In this document: piece after piece, positions 42,367 to 49,228 of the stretch
How the letters are laid out: each line of letters starts with the position of its first letter
Position numbering within the stretch: the first letter of the stretch is position 1
From: Nocardia niigatensis NBRC 100131
Lineage (GTDB): Bacteria > Actinomycetota > Actinomycetes > Mycobacteriales > Mycobacteriaceae
DNA length: 64,000 bases
Assembly: GCF_000308655.1 (NCBI RefSeq)
Contig: NZ_BAGC01000071.1
Coordinates: forward strand, 291,692 to 355,691
Direction of reading: 5' to 3'
Notes under the pieces: generated by a model
Told to the model about the DNA's origin: nothing
Seen by the model: only the letters and a program-made list of their open reading frames with translations
The model's database searches: none
Program-made: the position numbers and the translations under genes

Positions 42367-42549
42367 TCAGCGGGTCGGCGTCAGATCCGGCGTGGGCGCG
42401 GAACCGTTGCGCGAATAACCCAGGCGTGGCGGCTCCGCGGCCGGCGCCTGCGGTTGTGGGCGCTTGCCCACGAAGAAAGCGATGACACCGCCCGCGATCG
42501 CGACGAGGGCGGCCACGATGACCTTGTTTCGAACGCTCCCCAGCTCCAT
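42367..42549 (-). CDS. Small single-pass membrane protein
   Basis: The ATG at 42549 gives 60 residues: MELGSVRNKVIVAALVAIAG and further hydrophobic sequence form one helix, followed by a Pro-rich polar tail. It lies between the exporter and glmS. I do not recognise it. Confidence 0.6.
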   Translation of the reverse strand: MELGSVRNKVIVAALVAIAGGVIAFFVGKRPQPQAPAAEPPRLGYSRNGSAPTPDLTPTR

Positions 42550-42603
42550 CCGACCATGCTGGCACAGCAACGGAATTCGTGCACGAACGGGGGAGCGAAC
42601 GGG

Positions 42604-44442
42604 TTACTCGACGGTAACGCTCTTGGCCAGATTGCGCGGCTTGTCCACGTCCCGGCCCAGCGCCATGGCCGTCTGATAGGCCAGCAGCTGCAGCGGGATG
42701 GTCAGGATGATCGGATCCAGTTCCGGGCACACCGCCGGAACCCGAATCACCGCGTCCGCCAAGCCATTCGGCAGATCGGTATTGGTGACCGCGATGACCG
42801 GGCCACCGCGCGCCTTGATCTGCTCGATGGTGGTGATGTTCTTGGCCAGCAGCTCGTCACCGGGGACCAGCACGATGCTCGGCATCTCCGGATCGATCAG
42901 CGCCAGCGGGCCGTGCTTGAGCTCGGAGCCCTGATACGCCTCGGCGTGGATGTAGGAGATCTCCTTGAGCTTCTGCGCGCCCTCTCGCGCCACCGGCCAG
43001 GCGCGCACCCGGCCGATGAAGAACATGCTGCGCGCCTTGGCGAAGCGGGAGGCGATCTCGGCGATCTCCTCGTCGGCGTCCAGCACCGCGTCGATCGCGT
43101 CGGGCAGTGCGCGCAGTCCGCTGACGATGCGCTCTCCGCGGGCCGCGGACAGATCCCGCACCCGGCCCAGCAGCAGCGCCAGCATGGCGAACGACACCGT
43201 CATATTGGTGAGCGCCTTGGTGGAGGCCACCGACACCTCCGGGCCCGCGTGCAGGAACACGCCGGCGCCGCACTCCCGGGCGATGGCGCTGCCGACCACG
43301 TTGACCGCGCCGATGACCCGGCCGCCCTTGCGTTGTAACTCCTGCACGGCCGCCAATGTGTCCAGGGTCTCGCCGGACTGGCTGATCGCCACATAGAGCG
43401 CGTCCGGGTCCACCACCGGATTCCGGTAGCGGAACTCCGAGGCGGGCTCGGCGGTGGCCGGGATCCGGGCCAGCTCCTCGACCAGCTGCGCGCCCAGCTG
43501 GCCCGCGTAATAGGCCGAGCCGCAGCCCAGGAAGACCACCTTGCTGATGCCGCGCAGCTCGCGCGCGTCCATGTTGAGGCCACCCAGGTGGGCGGTGGCG
43601 AAGCGTTCGTCCAGGCGGCCGCGGAGCGCCCGGCGCACGGCGTCGGGCTGTTCGGCCATTTCTTTGCGCATGAAGTCGGGATAACCGCCCAGCGCGTAGT
43701 CCTCGGCCGCCATATCGATGGTGGTGGGGATCTTGTCGGTGCGGCGCGCTTCGAGACCGAGTGTGCTGGTGCGGAATTCGTCCGCGCGCACGGTGGCCAG
43801 CTCGCCGTCGTCGAGGAACACCACGCGCTGGGTGTGGTGCACCAGGGCGGCCACGTCGGAGGCCACGAACATCTCGCCGTCGCCGACGCCGAGCACGATG
43901 GGGGAGCCGTTGCGGGCCACCACCAGTTCGTCGGGTCGGCGGGCGTCGAGCACCAGCAGGCCGTAGGTGCCCTCGACCCGGTGCAGCGCGGTGCGGACCG
44001 CGTCCTCGAGCGTCTCGGCGCCGTCCAGGGCGGCGGCCACCAGGTGGGCGATGGCCTCGGTGTCGGTGTCGGAGACGAATTCCACGCCGTCTGCGGTCAG
44101 CGCGGCGCGCAGTTCCTCGGCGTTCTCCACAATGCCGTTGTGCACGACCGCGATGCGGCCGGAGCCGTCGGTGTGCGGGTGCGCGTTGGCGTCGGAGGGC
44201 TCGCCGTGGGTGGCCCAGCGGGTGTGCGCGATGCCCACATTGCCGCGCAGCCGGGCACCTTCGGCGTCGGCCCGGTCACGCAGGTCCTGGACCCGGCCCT
44301 GGGTCTTGGTGACCCGCAGCCGGCCGCGGTGCGGCACGGCCAGTCCCGCGGAGTCGTAGCCGCGGTACTCGAGCCGGTGCAGGCCCTCCAGCAGGACCGG
44401 GACGGCCTCACGGTGCCCGATGTATCCGACGATTCCACACAT
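42604..44442 (-). CDS. glmS: Glutamine-fructose-6-phosphate aminotransferase
   Basis: This 612-residue enzyme begins MCGIVGYIGHREAVPVLLEG, with Cys2 as the glutaminase nucleophile. Two SIS domains follow (about 280-420 and 450-590), including CGSAYYAGQL and SQSGETLDTL. It makes glucosamine-6-phosphate, the entry to UDP-GlcNAc and peptidoglycan. Only 15 bp separate it from the upstream 89-residue ORF. Confidence 0.97.
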   Translation of the reverse strand: MCGIVGYIGHREAVPVLLEGLHRLEYRGYDSAGLAVPHRGRLRVTKTQGRVQDLRDRADAEGARLRGNVGIAHTRWATHGEPSDANAHPHTDGSGRIAVVHNGIVENAEELRAALTADGVEFVSDTDTEAIAHLVAAALDGAETLEDAVRTALHRVEGTYGLLVLDARRPDELVVARNGSPIVLGVGDGEMFVASDVAALVHHTQRVVFLDDGELATVRADEFRTSTLGLEARRTDKIPTTIDMAAEDYALGGYPDFMRKEMAEQPDAVRRALRGRLDERFATAHLGGLNMDARELRGISKVVFLGCGSAYYAGQLGAQLVEELARIPATAEPASEFRYRNPVVDPDALYVAISQSGETLDTLAAVQELQRKGGRVIGAVNVVGSAIARECGAGVFLHAGPEVSVASTKALTNMTVSFAMLALLLGRVRDLSAARGERIVSGLRALPDAIDAVLDADEEIAEIASRFAKARSMFFIGRVRAWPVAREGAQKLKEISYIHAEAYQGSELKHGPLALIDPEMPSIVLVPGDELLAKNITTIEQIKARGGPVIAVTNTDLPNGLADAVIRVPAVCPELDPIILTIPLQLLAYQTAMALGRDVDKPRNLAKSVTVE

Positions 44443-44457
44443 TGCGCGACGGACTCC

Positions 44458-44727
44458 TCACCCGTAGACGATGCGACGCAGTTGGCGTTCGGTGAATTCG
44501 GGGGCGGCCACCGGGCGTTGCGCGAGCTCCGCCGCCAGGCGGTGCCAGATCTCGGCATTGCGGACCTGACGGCCCTGCAGTTCGGCATGTCTGCGGCGCA
44601 CGAACTGCTCGGCGGTCTCGTCGAAATATCCGACGACGTCGGCGACCACGCGGGCCGCGACGGCGGGCGGCAGGCCGGTGGAGGCCGCGACATGGCGCAC
44701 CAGATCGACCGGATCCCCGTCATTCAC
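44458..44727 (-). CDS. Conserved hypothetical 89-residue protein upstream of glmS
   Basis: The GTG at 44727 gives an 89-residue protein (MNDGDPVDLVRHVAASTGLP, ending ERQLRRIVYG), helical and charged with no known motif. A longer reading to 44889 covers a repeated intergenic element. It lies 15 bp before glmS, so it is probably co-transcribed. Confidence 0.65.
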   Translation of the reverse strand: MNDGDPVDLVRHVAASTGLPPAVAARVVADVVGYFDETAEQFVRRRHAELQGRQVRNAEIWHRLAAELAQRPVAAPEFTERQLRRIVYG

Positions 44728-44820
44728 CCGACCGAACTTGCCATGCCGGGCCCGACTCCGCAAATTCTCTGCCCGATTTCGGGCAGAAAATGGAACGTAG
44801 CAACTGATTTGGCGACTTTT

Positions 44821-44877
44821 GGGGTAACTCGGGGGGTACGTCCAGAATCGGTTCGGCACCCACCCGGTGGCACGGAT
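44821..44877 (+). repeat. Intergenic repeat copy A, before ppiA
   Basis: GGGTAAC, then GGGTACGTCCA-GAATCGGTTCGGCAC, then CGGTGGCACGG are matched with few changes at 47258-47312. Both copies lie 60-70 bp before a leaderless gene. Confidence 0.7.
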
Positions 44878-44933
44878 GCGCGACGCCAACGGCTCACAGC
44901 CGCCCGCTGAACGCTAGGAGCGGCGGTATTGCC

Positions 44934-44948
44934 TAGCATGGCGGCGTG
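44934..44948 (+). promoter_or_regulatory. -10 element of ppiA
   Basis: TAGCAT (44934-44939) ends 6 nt before the GTG of ppiA, so the transcript should be leaderless. Confidence 0.6.
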
Positions 44949-45473
44949 ACCTCACCGAATCAGACCGCCGTGGCGACCCTGCACACCAACCATGGCGACA
45001 TCAAGATCTCGCTCTTCGGTAACCACGCTCCCGCGACGGTCCGCAACTTCCTCGGCCTGGCCGACGGTTCCGCGCCGTACACCACGAAGAACGCGTCCGG
45101 CACCGACTCCGGGCCGTTCTACGACGGCGCGATCTTCCATCGCGTGATCGACGGATTCATGATTCAGGGCGGCGACCCCACCGGCACCGGCCGCGGCGGC
45201 CCGGGCTACGAGTTCAAGGACGAATTCCACCCCGAACTGCGCTTCGACCGCGGCTACCTGCTCGCCATGGCGAATGCCGGGCCCGGCACCAACGGCTCCC
45301 AGTTCTTCATCACCGTGGGCGCGCAACCCCACCTGAACCGGCGGCACACCATCTTCGGTGAGGTCCTCGACCCCGATTCCCGCAAGGTGGTCGATACCAT
45401 CGCCGCCATCGCCACCGACCGCGACGACCGGCCCAAGGACGATGTGGTGATCAACAGCATCACCCTGTCCTGA
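44946..45473 (+). CDS. ppiA: Peptidyl-prolyl cis-trans isomerase (cyclophilin)
   Basis: This 175-residue protein has FHRVIDGFMIQGGDPTGTGR and NGSQFFITVGAQPHLN, the cyclophilin active-site segments. No signal peptide is visible, so it is cytosolic. The GTG at 44946 is supported by a -10 element 6 nt upstream. It matches Rv0009 in position. Confidence 0.95.
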   Translation: MTSPNQTAVATLHTNHGDIKISLFGNHAPATVRNFLGLADGSAPYTTKNASGTDSGPFYDGAIFHRVIDGFMIQGGDPTGTGRGGPGYEFKDEFHPELRFDRGYLLAMANAGPGTNGSQFFITVGAQPHLNRRHTIFGEVLDPDSRKVVDTIAAIATDRDDRPKDDVVINSITLS

Positions 45474-45500
45474 ATCAGGCCGCAGCCGAAGAGAATTCAC

Positions 45501-46367
45501 ATGCATCCCCAGCCGCCCGCACCGACCTGCTATCGCCATCCGGATCGGCCCACCGGTCTGGCCTGCACCCGGTGCGGGCGTCCTGCCTGCCCCGATTGCC
45601 TCACCCCGGCCGCGGTCGGACAGCACTGCGTGGAGTGTGTGCGGCAGGGCCGCGACGACGTCCGGCCCGTTCGCAATGCCGTCGGGACACAGGTGTCGCG
45701 GGTACCGATCACCTATGTCACCTACTCGCTGATCGCGATCAATGTGATCGTCTACGCGATCACCGCGCTGCAGGCGCACAGCCTGATGGACAACCAGCGG
45801 TCGCGCCTGTTCTACGACTGGGTGCTGGTACCCGCCCTCGTCGGCGACGATGGCTGGATCCGGGTGCTGGGTTCGGGCTTCCTGCACTACGGCCCGATTC
45901 ACCTGCTGGCCAACATGTTCGCGCTCTACGTGCTCGGCCCCTACTGCGAGGTGGCGCTGGGCCGTGGGCGATTCGTGGCCGTCTACCTGGCCTCGCTGCT
46001 CGGCGGTTCGGCGGCGGTGACCGCGCTGTCGGATCCGCTCACCGCCTCGGCGGGCGCGTCGGGCGCGATCTTCGGCATCTTCGGCGCGGTGGCCGTGATC
46101 ATGCTGCGCACCCGGCAGAACCTCACCCAGATCGCGGTGCTGCTGGTGATCAACCTGATCATCACGTTCTCGGTGCCCGGCATCTCCATCTGGGCGCACC
46201 TGGGCGGACTGCTGACGGGCACGGTCGCCACCACCGGCATCCTCTATGTGCCGCGCTGGCTGGGGATTCGGGAGACCCGCACCGCGCTGAACATCGGCTG
46301 GGCGGTGGTGGCGGTGGTGGCGCTGATCGCGGTGGCGGTGACAGCGCTGGCCGCGCCCAGCCTGTAG
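45501..46367 (+). CDS. Rhomboid family intramembrane serine protease
   Basis: This 288-residue protein has an N-terminal B-box-like zinc motif (CYRHPDRPTGLACTRCGRPA, then CPDC, HC and C) and about seven transmembrane segments. The catalytic serine is in GASGAIFG and the histidine in HLGGLLTG. It starts 27 bp after ppiA. Confidence 0.92.
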   Translation: MHPQPPAPTCYRHPDRPTGLACTRCGRPACPDCLTPAAVGQHCVECVRQGRDDVRPVRNAVGTQVSRVPITYVTYSLIAINVIVYAITALQAHSLMDNQRSRLFYDWVLVPALVGDDGWIRVLGSGFLHYGPIHLLANMFALYVLGPYCEVALGRGRFVAVYLASLLGGSAAVTALSDPLTASAGASGAIFGIFGAVAVIMLRTRQNLTQIAVLLVINLIITFSVPGISIWAHLGGLLTGTVATTGILYVPRWLGIRETRTALNIGWAVVAVVALIAVAVTALAAPSL

Positions 46368-46371
46368 CGAA

Positions 46372-46824
46372 CTAGCGCGCCAGGTGAATACGCAGCACCT
46401 CGAGGACATCCTCGGGGTGTGCGCCCAGATCCCAGCGGCCCAGGATCAGCAGCTTCTCCTCGCCCAGATGATCCACATCCATCTCCAGCATGGGCATCCG
46501 CCGGCCGAGTCGCCGGTAGTACACCACGCGGACGCGGAGAATCTGCTGGGGCGTGTAGCGCTGCGGTCCGGTCAGGCCGCGCACCACGATATGCACAGGG
46601 TCACCGGGCTCGATCGCCAGGCGCGGACGCTGCCGCAGGCCCATGCCGGTGAGGAACAGCAGTCCTGCCGCGGCCACCCCGATGAGTACGCGGCCGGGTG
46701 CGTCGGTCGTGACGAATGCGGCCACGGCCAGCGCGATGCCGCCGACACCGCAGGCCGCGAGCGCGGCCGGGGGTGTGGACCAGGCGAGACGGGAGGAGGG
46801 ATCGGCGGCAGTCACTGTCCCCAC
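46372..46824 (-). CDS. PH-domain membrane protein (Rv0010c-like)
   Basis: This 150-residue protein has two N-terminal transmembrane helices and a C-terminal bacterial PH-like domain (RYTPQQILRVRVVYYRRLG). It corresponds to Rv0010c by position next to crgA. The start is either GTG 46824 or GTG 46815. Confidence 0.8.
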   Translation of the reverse strand: MGTVTAADPSSRLAWSTPPAALAACGVGGIALAVAAFVTTDAPGRVLIGVAAAGLLFLTGMGLRQRPRLAIEPGDPVHIVVRGLTGPQRYTPQQILRVRVVYYRRLGRRMPMLEMDVDHLGEEKLLILGRWDLGAHPEDVLEVLRIHLAR

Positions 46825-46830
46825 TCCCTC

Positions 46831-46857
46831 CTCGAGTTGTCCACAGGCTCATCCACA
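46831..46857. promoter_or_regulatory. CTCGAG plus DnaA boxes outside oriC
   Basis: CTCGAG (46831-46836) is directly followed by the perfect DnaA box TTGTCCACA (46837-46845), and TCATCCACA follows at 46849-46857. The same junction CTCGAGTTGTCC occurs in oriC at 28632. Confidence 0.75.
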
Positions 46858-46901
46858 GGTGTGTATGAATAACAATGGTGTAAGGCACACATGTGCTGGA
46901 C

Positions 46902-47168
46902 TCAGCGCCAGCGCATGGTCATGATCAGGCCGACGACCATGAGGCCGAACCCGATCAGGAAGTTCCACGCGCCCAGGTCGCTCATCCAGCCGATGTGCTC
47001 GTTCGCCAGGTAGTAGACGAGCAGCCAGGCCAGCCCGGCCAGCATGAAGCCCAGCATGATGGCGACGTACCAGACCGGCGACGGGCCTGCCGATTTCACC
47101 CGCACGGGGGTGCGGCTGGCCGGGTTGATCGTGTAGTCGGTCTTCTTCCGGACCTTTGACTTAGGCAT
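46902..47168 (-). CDS. crgA: Cell division protein CrgA
   Basis: This 88-residue protein has a basic N-terminus (MPKSKVRKKTDYTINPASRT) and two transmembrane helices. CrgA recruits FtsI and other division proteins at the septum in mycobacteria and inhibits early division in Streptomyces. Confidence 0.96.
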   Translation of the reverse strand: MPKSKVRKKTDYTINPASRTPVRVKSAGPSPVWYVAIMLGFMLAGLAWLLVYYLANEHIGWMSDLGAWNFLIGFGLMVVGLIMTMRWR

Positions 47169-47257
47169 GACGTCCTCGTATTCGGCGGTCTGTCTGCGTA
47201 AAGGTTATCCCAGCTCACTCGAGGCATCTCGAGGCGACGACCGGTTTCGGGAGGCGA

Positions 47258-47312
47258 GGGTAACGACGGGTACGTCCAAAATTGTTTCGGCACGCGACCG
47301 CCGGCACGGGTG
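47258..47312 (+). repeat. Intergenic repeat copy B, before trpG
   Basis: GGGTAAC, then GGGTACGTCCA-AAATTGTTTCGGCAC, then CCGCCGGCACGGG parallels the element at 44821-44877. CTCGAG sites at 47218 and 47228 lie just upstream. Confidence 0.7.
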
Positions 47313-47360
47313 TGGGACAGGAAACGCTCCCCAAGCCGCCCGCTGGAGTTTCGGGGCCAT

Positions 47361-47375
47361 TACTCTCGAACCATG
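47361..47375 (+). promoter_or_regulatory. -10 element of trpG
   Basis: TACTCT (47361-47366) ends 6 nt before the ATG at 47373, so the mRNA should be leaderless. Confidence 0.6.
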
Positions 47376-48014
47376 CGTGTACTGGTCGTCGACAACTACG
47401 ACAGCTTCGTGTTCAACCTGGTTCAGTATCTCGGACAGCTGGGTGTGGAGGCCGAGGTCTGGCGCAATGACGATGATCGGCTCGCGGATGTGGACAGGGT
47501 TGTGCAGGAGTACGACGGGGTGCTGATCAGCCCCGGGCCCGGCACCCCGGACCGCGCCGGCGCCAGCATCGCGCTCGTGCACGCCGCCGCGAAGCACGCC
47601 ACCCCGCTGCTCGGCGTCTGCCTCGGGCACCAGGCCATCGGAGAAGCGTTCGGCGCCACCGTGACCCGCGCCCCCGAACTGCTGCACGGCAAGACCAGCG
47701 AGGTCTTCCACATCGGCGCGGGCGTGCTGGCGGGCCTGCCGGATCCGTTCATCGCCACCCGCTACCACTCGCTGACCGTCCTCGAGGAGACCATGCCCCC
47801 GGAGCTGGAGGTGCTGGGCCACACCGAATCCGGCATCGTCATGGCCCTGCGGCATCGCGATCTGCCCATCCACGGTGTGCAGTTCCACCCCGAATCCGTG
47901 CTCACCCAGGGCGGGCACCGCATGCTCGCCAACTGGCTGGGCGTGTGCGGCGAGCGGCCGGCGGAGGGGCTGGTGCAGACCCTGGAGGCGGAGGTCGCGG
48001 CACTCGCGTCATGA
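47373..48014 (+). CDS. trpG: Anthranilate/aminodeoxychorismate synthase glutaminase
   Basis: This 213-residue class I glutamine amidotransferase has the nucleophile in GVCLGHQAIG and the His-Glu pair in HPESVLT. The ATG at 47373 is supported by the -10 spacing. It overlaps the next gene by 4 nt. It may serve tryptophan, folate or both, since no synthase large subunit is adjacent. Confidence 0.93.
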   Translation: MRVLVVDNYDSFVFNLVQYLGQLGVEAEVWRNDDDRLADVDRVVQEYDGVLISPGPGTPDRAGASIALVHAAAKHATPLLGVCLGHQAIGEAFGATVTRAPELLHGKTSEVFHIGAGVLAGLPDPFIATRYHSLTVLEETMPPELEVLGHTESGIVMALRHRDLPIHGVQFHPESVLTQGGHRMLANWLGVCGERPAEGLVQTLEAEVAALAS

Positions 48015-48694
48015 GGCCGCACGTCATGCTGTCGGTGGCCGTCAGCATCGACGGCTACATCGACGACACCAGCCCGGACCGGCTGTTGCTGTCCAACGCG
48101 GCCGATTTCGATCGGGTCGACGCGCTGCGCGCGGACTCCGACGCCATCCTGATCGGCGCGGAAACCCTGCGCCGCGACAATCCCCGGCTGCTGGTCAACA
48201 GCGCGGATCGACGTCTGCACCGGATCGCCGCGGGCAAGCCGGAGCATCCGGTGCGCGTGATCGTCACCGCCCGTGGCGATCTCGACCCGGACCTGCGCTT
48301 CTGGCACTGCGGTGGCGAAAGGCTGGTCTACACCACCGATTCCGGCGCCACCCGGATCGGTGACCGTCTGGCCGGGCTCGCCGAGGTCGTACCGCTGGGC
48401 GAGGCGATCGAATTCGAGGCCCTGCTGGACGATCTGGGCAAGCGCGGCCTAAAACGGCTCATGGTCGAGGGCGGCGGTTCCATCCACACCGGCTTCCTGT
48501 CCGCCGGCCTGGCCGACGAGATCTGGATGGCCGTGGCGCCGGTCGTGGTCGGGGAGGCGGCCGCCCCGCGTTTCCTCGGGCCCGCCGCCTTCCCGGGCGG
48601 CCCGAATCACCGCATGCAGCTCGCCGATGTGGGCCGGATCGGCGATATCGCGCTGCTGCGCTATCTGCCGAAGGAGGATTCCGATGTCGGATGA
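48011..48694 (+). CDS. RibD C-terminal-type pyrimidine reductase
   Basis: This 227-residue protein has the reductase fold of RibD/DHFR (VAVSIDGYID; GAETLRRDNPRLL; LMVEGGGSIHTGFL). It is coupled to trpG by an ATGA overlap and to the following deaminase gene by an 11-nt overlap. Together with that gene it resembles a split RibD. Confidence 0.85.
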   Translation: MRPHVMLSVAVSIDGYIDDTSPDRLLLSNAADFDRVDALRADSDAILIGAETLRRDNPRLLVNSADRRLHRIAAGKPEHPVRVIVTARGDLDPDLRFWHCGGERLVYTTDSGATRIGDRLAGLAEVVPLGEAIEFEALLDDLGKRGLKRLMVEGGGSIHTGFLSAGLADEIWMAVAPVVVGEAAAPRFLGPAAFPGGPNHRMQLADVGRIGDIALLRYLPKEDSDVG

Positions 48695-49145
48695 GGCACG
48701 GCTGGACCGCGGGTGGATGCGGCACGCCATCGGCCTGGCGCGGTTGTGCCCGCACAGCGACACCGCCTTCGCGGTGGGCGCGGTGATCGTGGGCGCGGAC
48801 GGGGTGGAGCTCGAGCACGGGTGGTCGCGGGAGACCGACGACAAGGTGCACGCCGAGGAGTCGGCGCTGAACAAGCTGGAGCCGGACGACCCGCGACTGC
48901 CGTCGGCCACGCTCTACAGCACGCTGGAACCCTGCTCGCAGCGCGCGAGCCAGGATCGGCTGCCGTGCACGGACCGCATTCTGCGGGCCGGGATCCGGCG
49001 CGTGGTCATCGCCTGGCGGGAGCCCGGCACCTTCGTGGACAACTGTGTCGGTGTGGAGAAACTTCGTGAGCACGGCGTCGAGGTGATCGAACTGCCCGAT
49101 CTGGCCGAGGAGGCCATGTCGATGAACCGCCATCTGCGGCTGTAG
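48684..49145 (+). CDS. Cytidine/deoxycytidylate deaminase-like protein
   Basis: This 153-residue zinc enzyme has HAEESALNKL and PCSQRAS-QDRLPC, the CDA-type zinc motif. AAGGAGG lies 7 nt before the ATG at 48684. RibD-type pyrimidine deaminase is the likeliest role because of the upstream reductase, but a nucleotide deaminase is possible. Confidence 0.85.
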   Translation: MSDEARLDRGWMRHAIGLARLCPHSDTAFAVGAVIVGADGVELEHGWSRETDDKVHAEESALNKLEPDDPRLPSATLYSTLEPCSQRASQDRLPCTDRILRAGIRRVVIAWREPGTFVDNCVGVEKLREHGVEVIELPDLAEEAMSMNRHLRL

Positions 49146-49160
49146 GTTTCGCTCGCCGCA

Positions 49161-49176
49161 GGTTTCACATGAAACA
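49161..49176. promoter_or_regulatory. parS-like site 6
   Basis: GGTTTCACATGAAACA differs from the consensus at two bases. It abuts a terminator between convergent genes, as site 1 does. Confidence 0.65.
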
Positions 49177-49212
49177 AAGGGGGTTCGCGGACAGTCCGCG
49201 AACCCCCTTTTT
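49176..49212. terminator. Bidirectional terminator
   Basis: A 16-bp stem (49176-49191 with 49195-49210) and CAG loop, followed by T residues, separate the deaminase gene from convergent pknB. Confidence 0.88.
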
Positions 49213-49228
49213 CACAGTCGAATCGGCA

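Noticed and set aside
42332..42730. Longer minus-strand frame beside glmS
   Set aside because: It overlaps glmS and the 60-residue membrane protein frame, which has the better hydrophobic profile and start.
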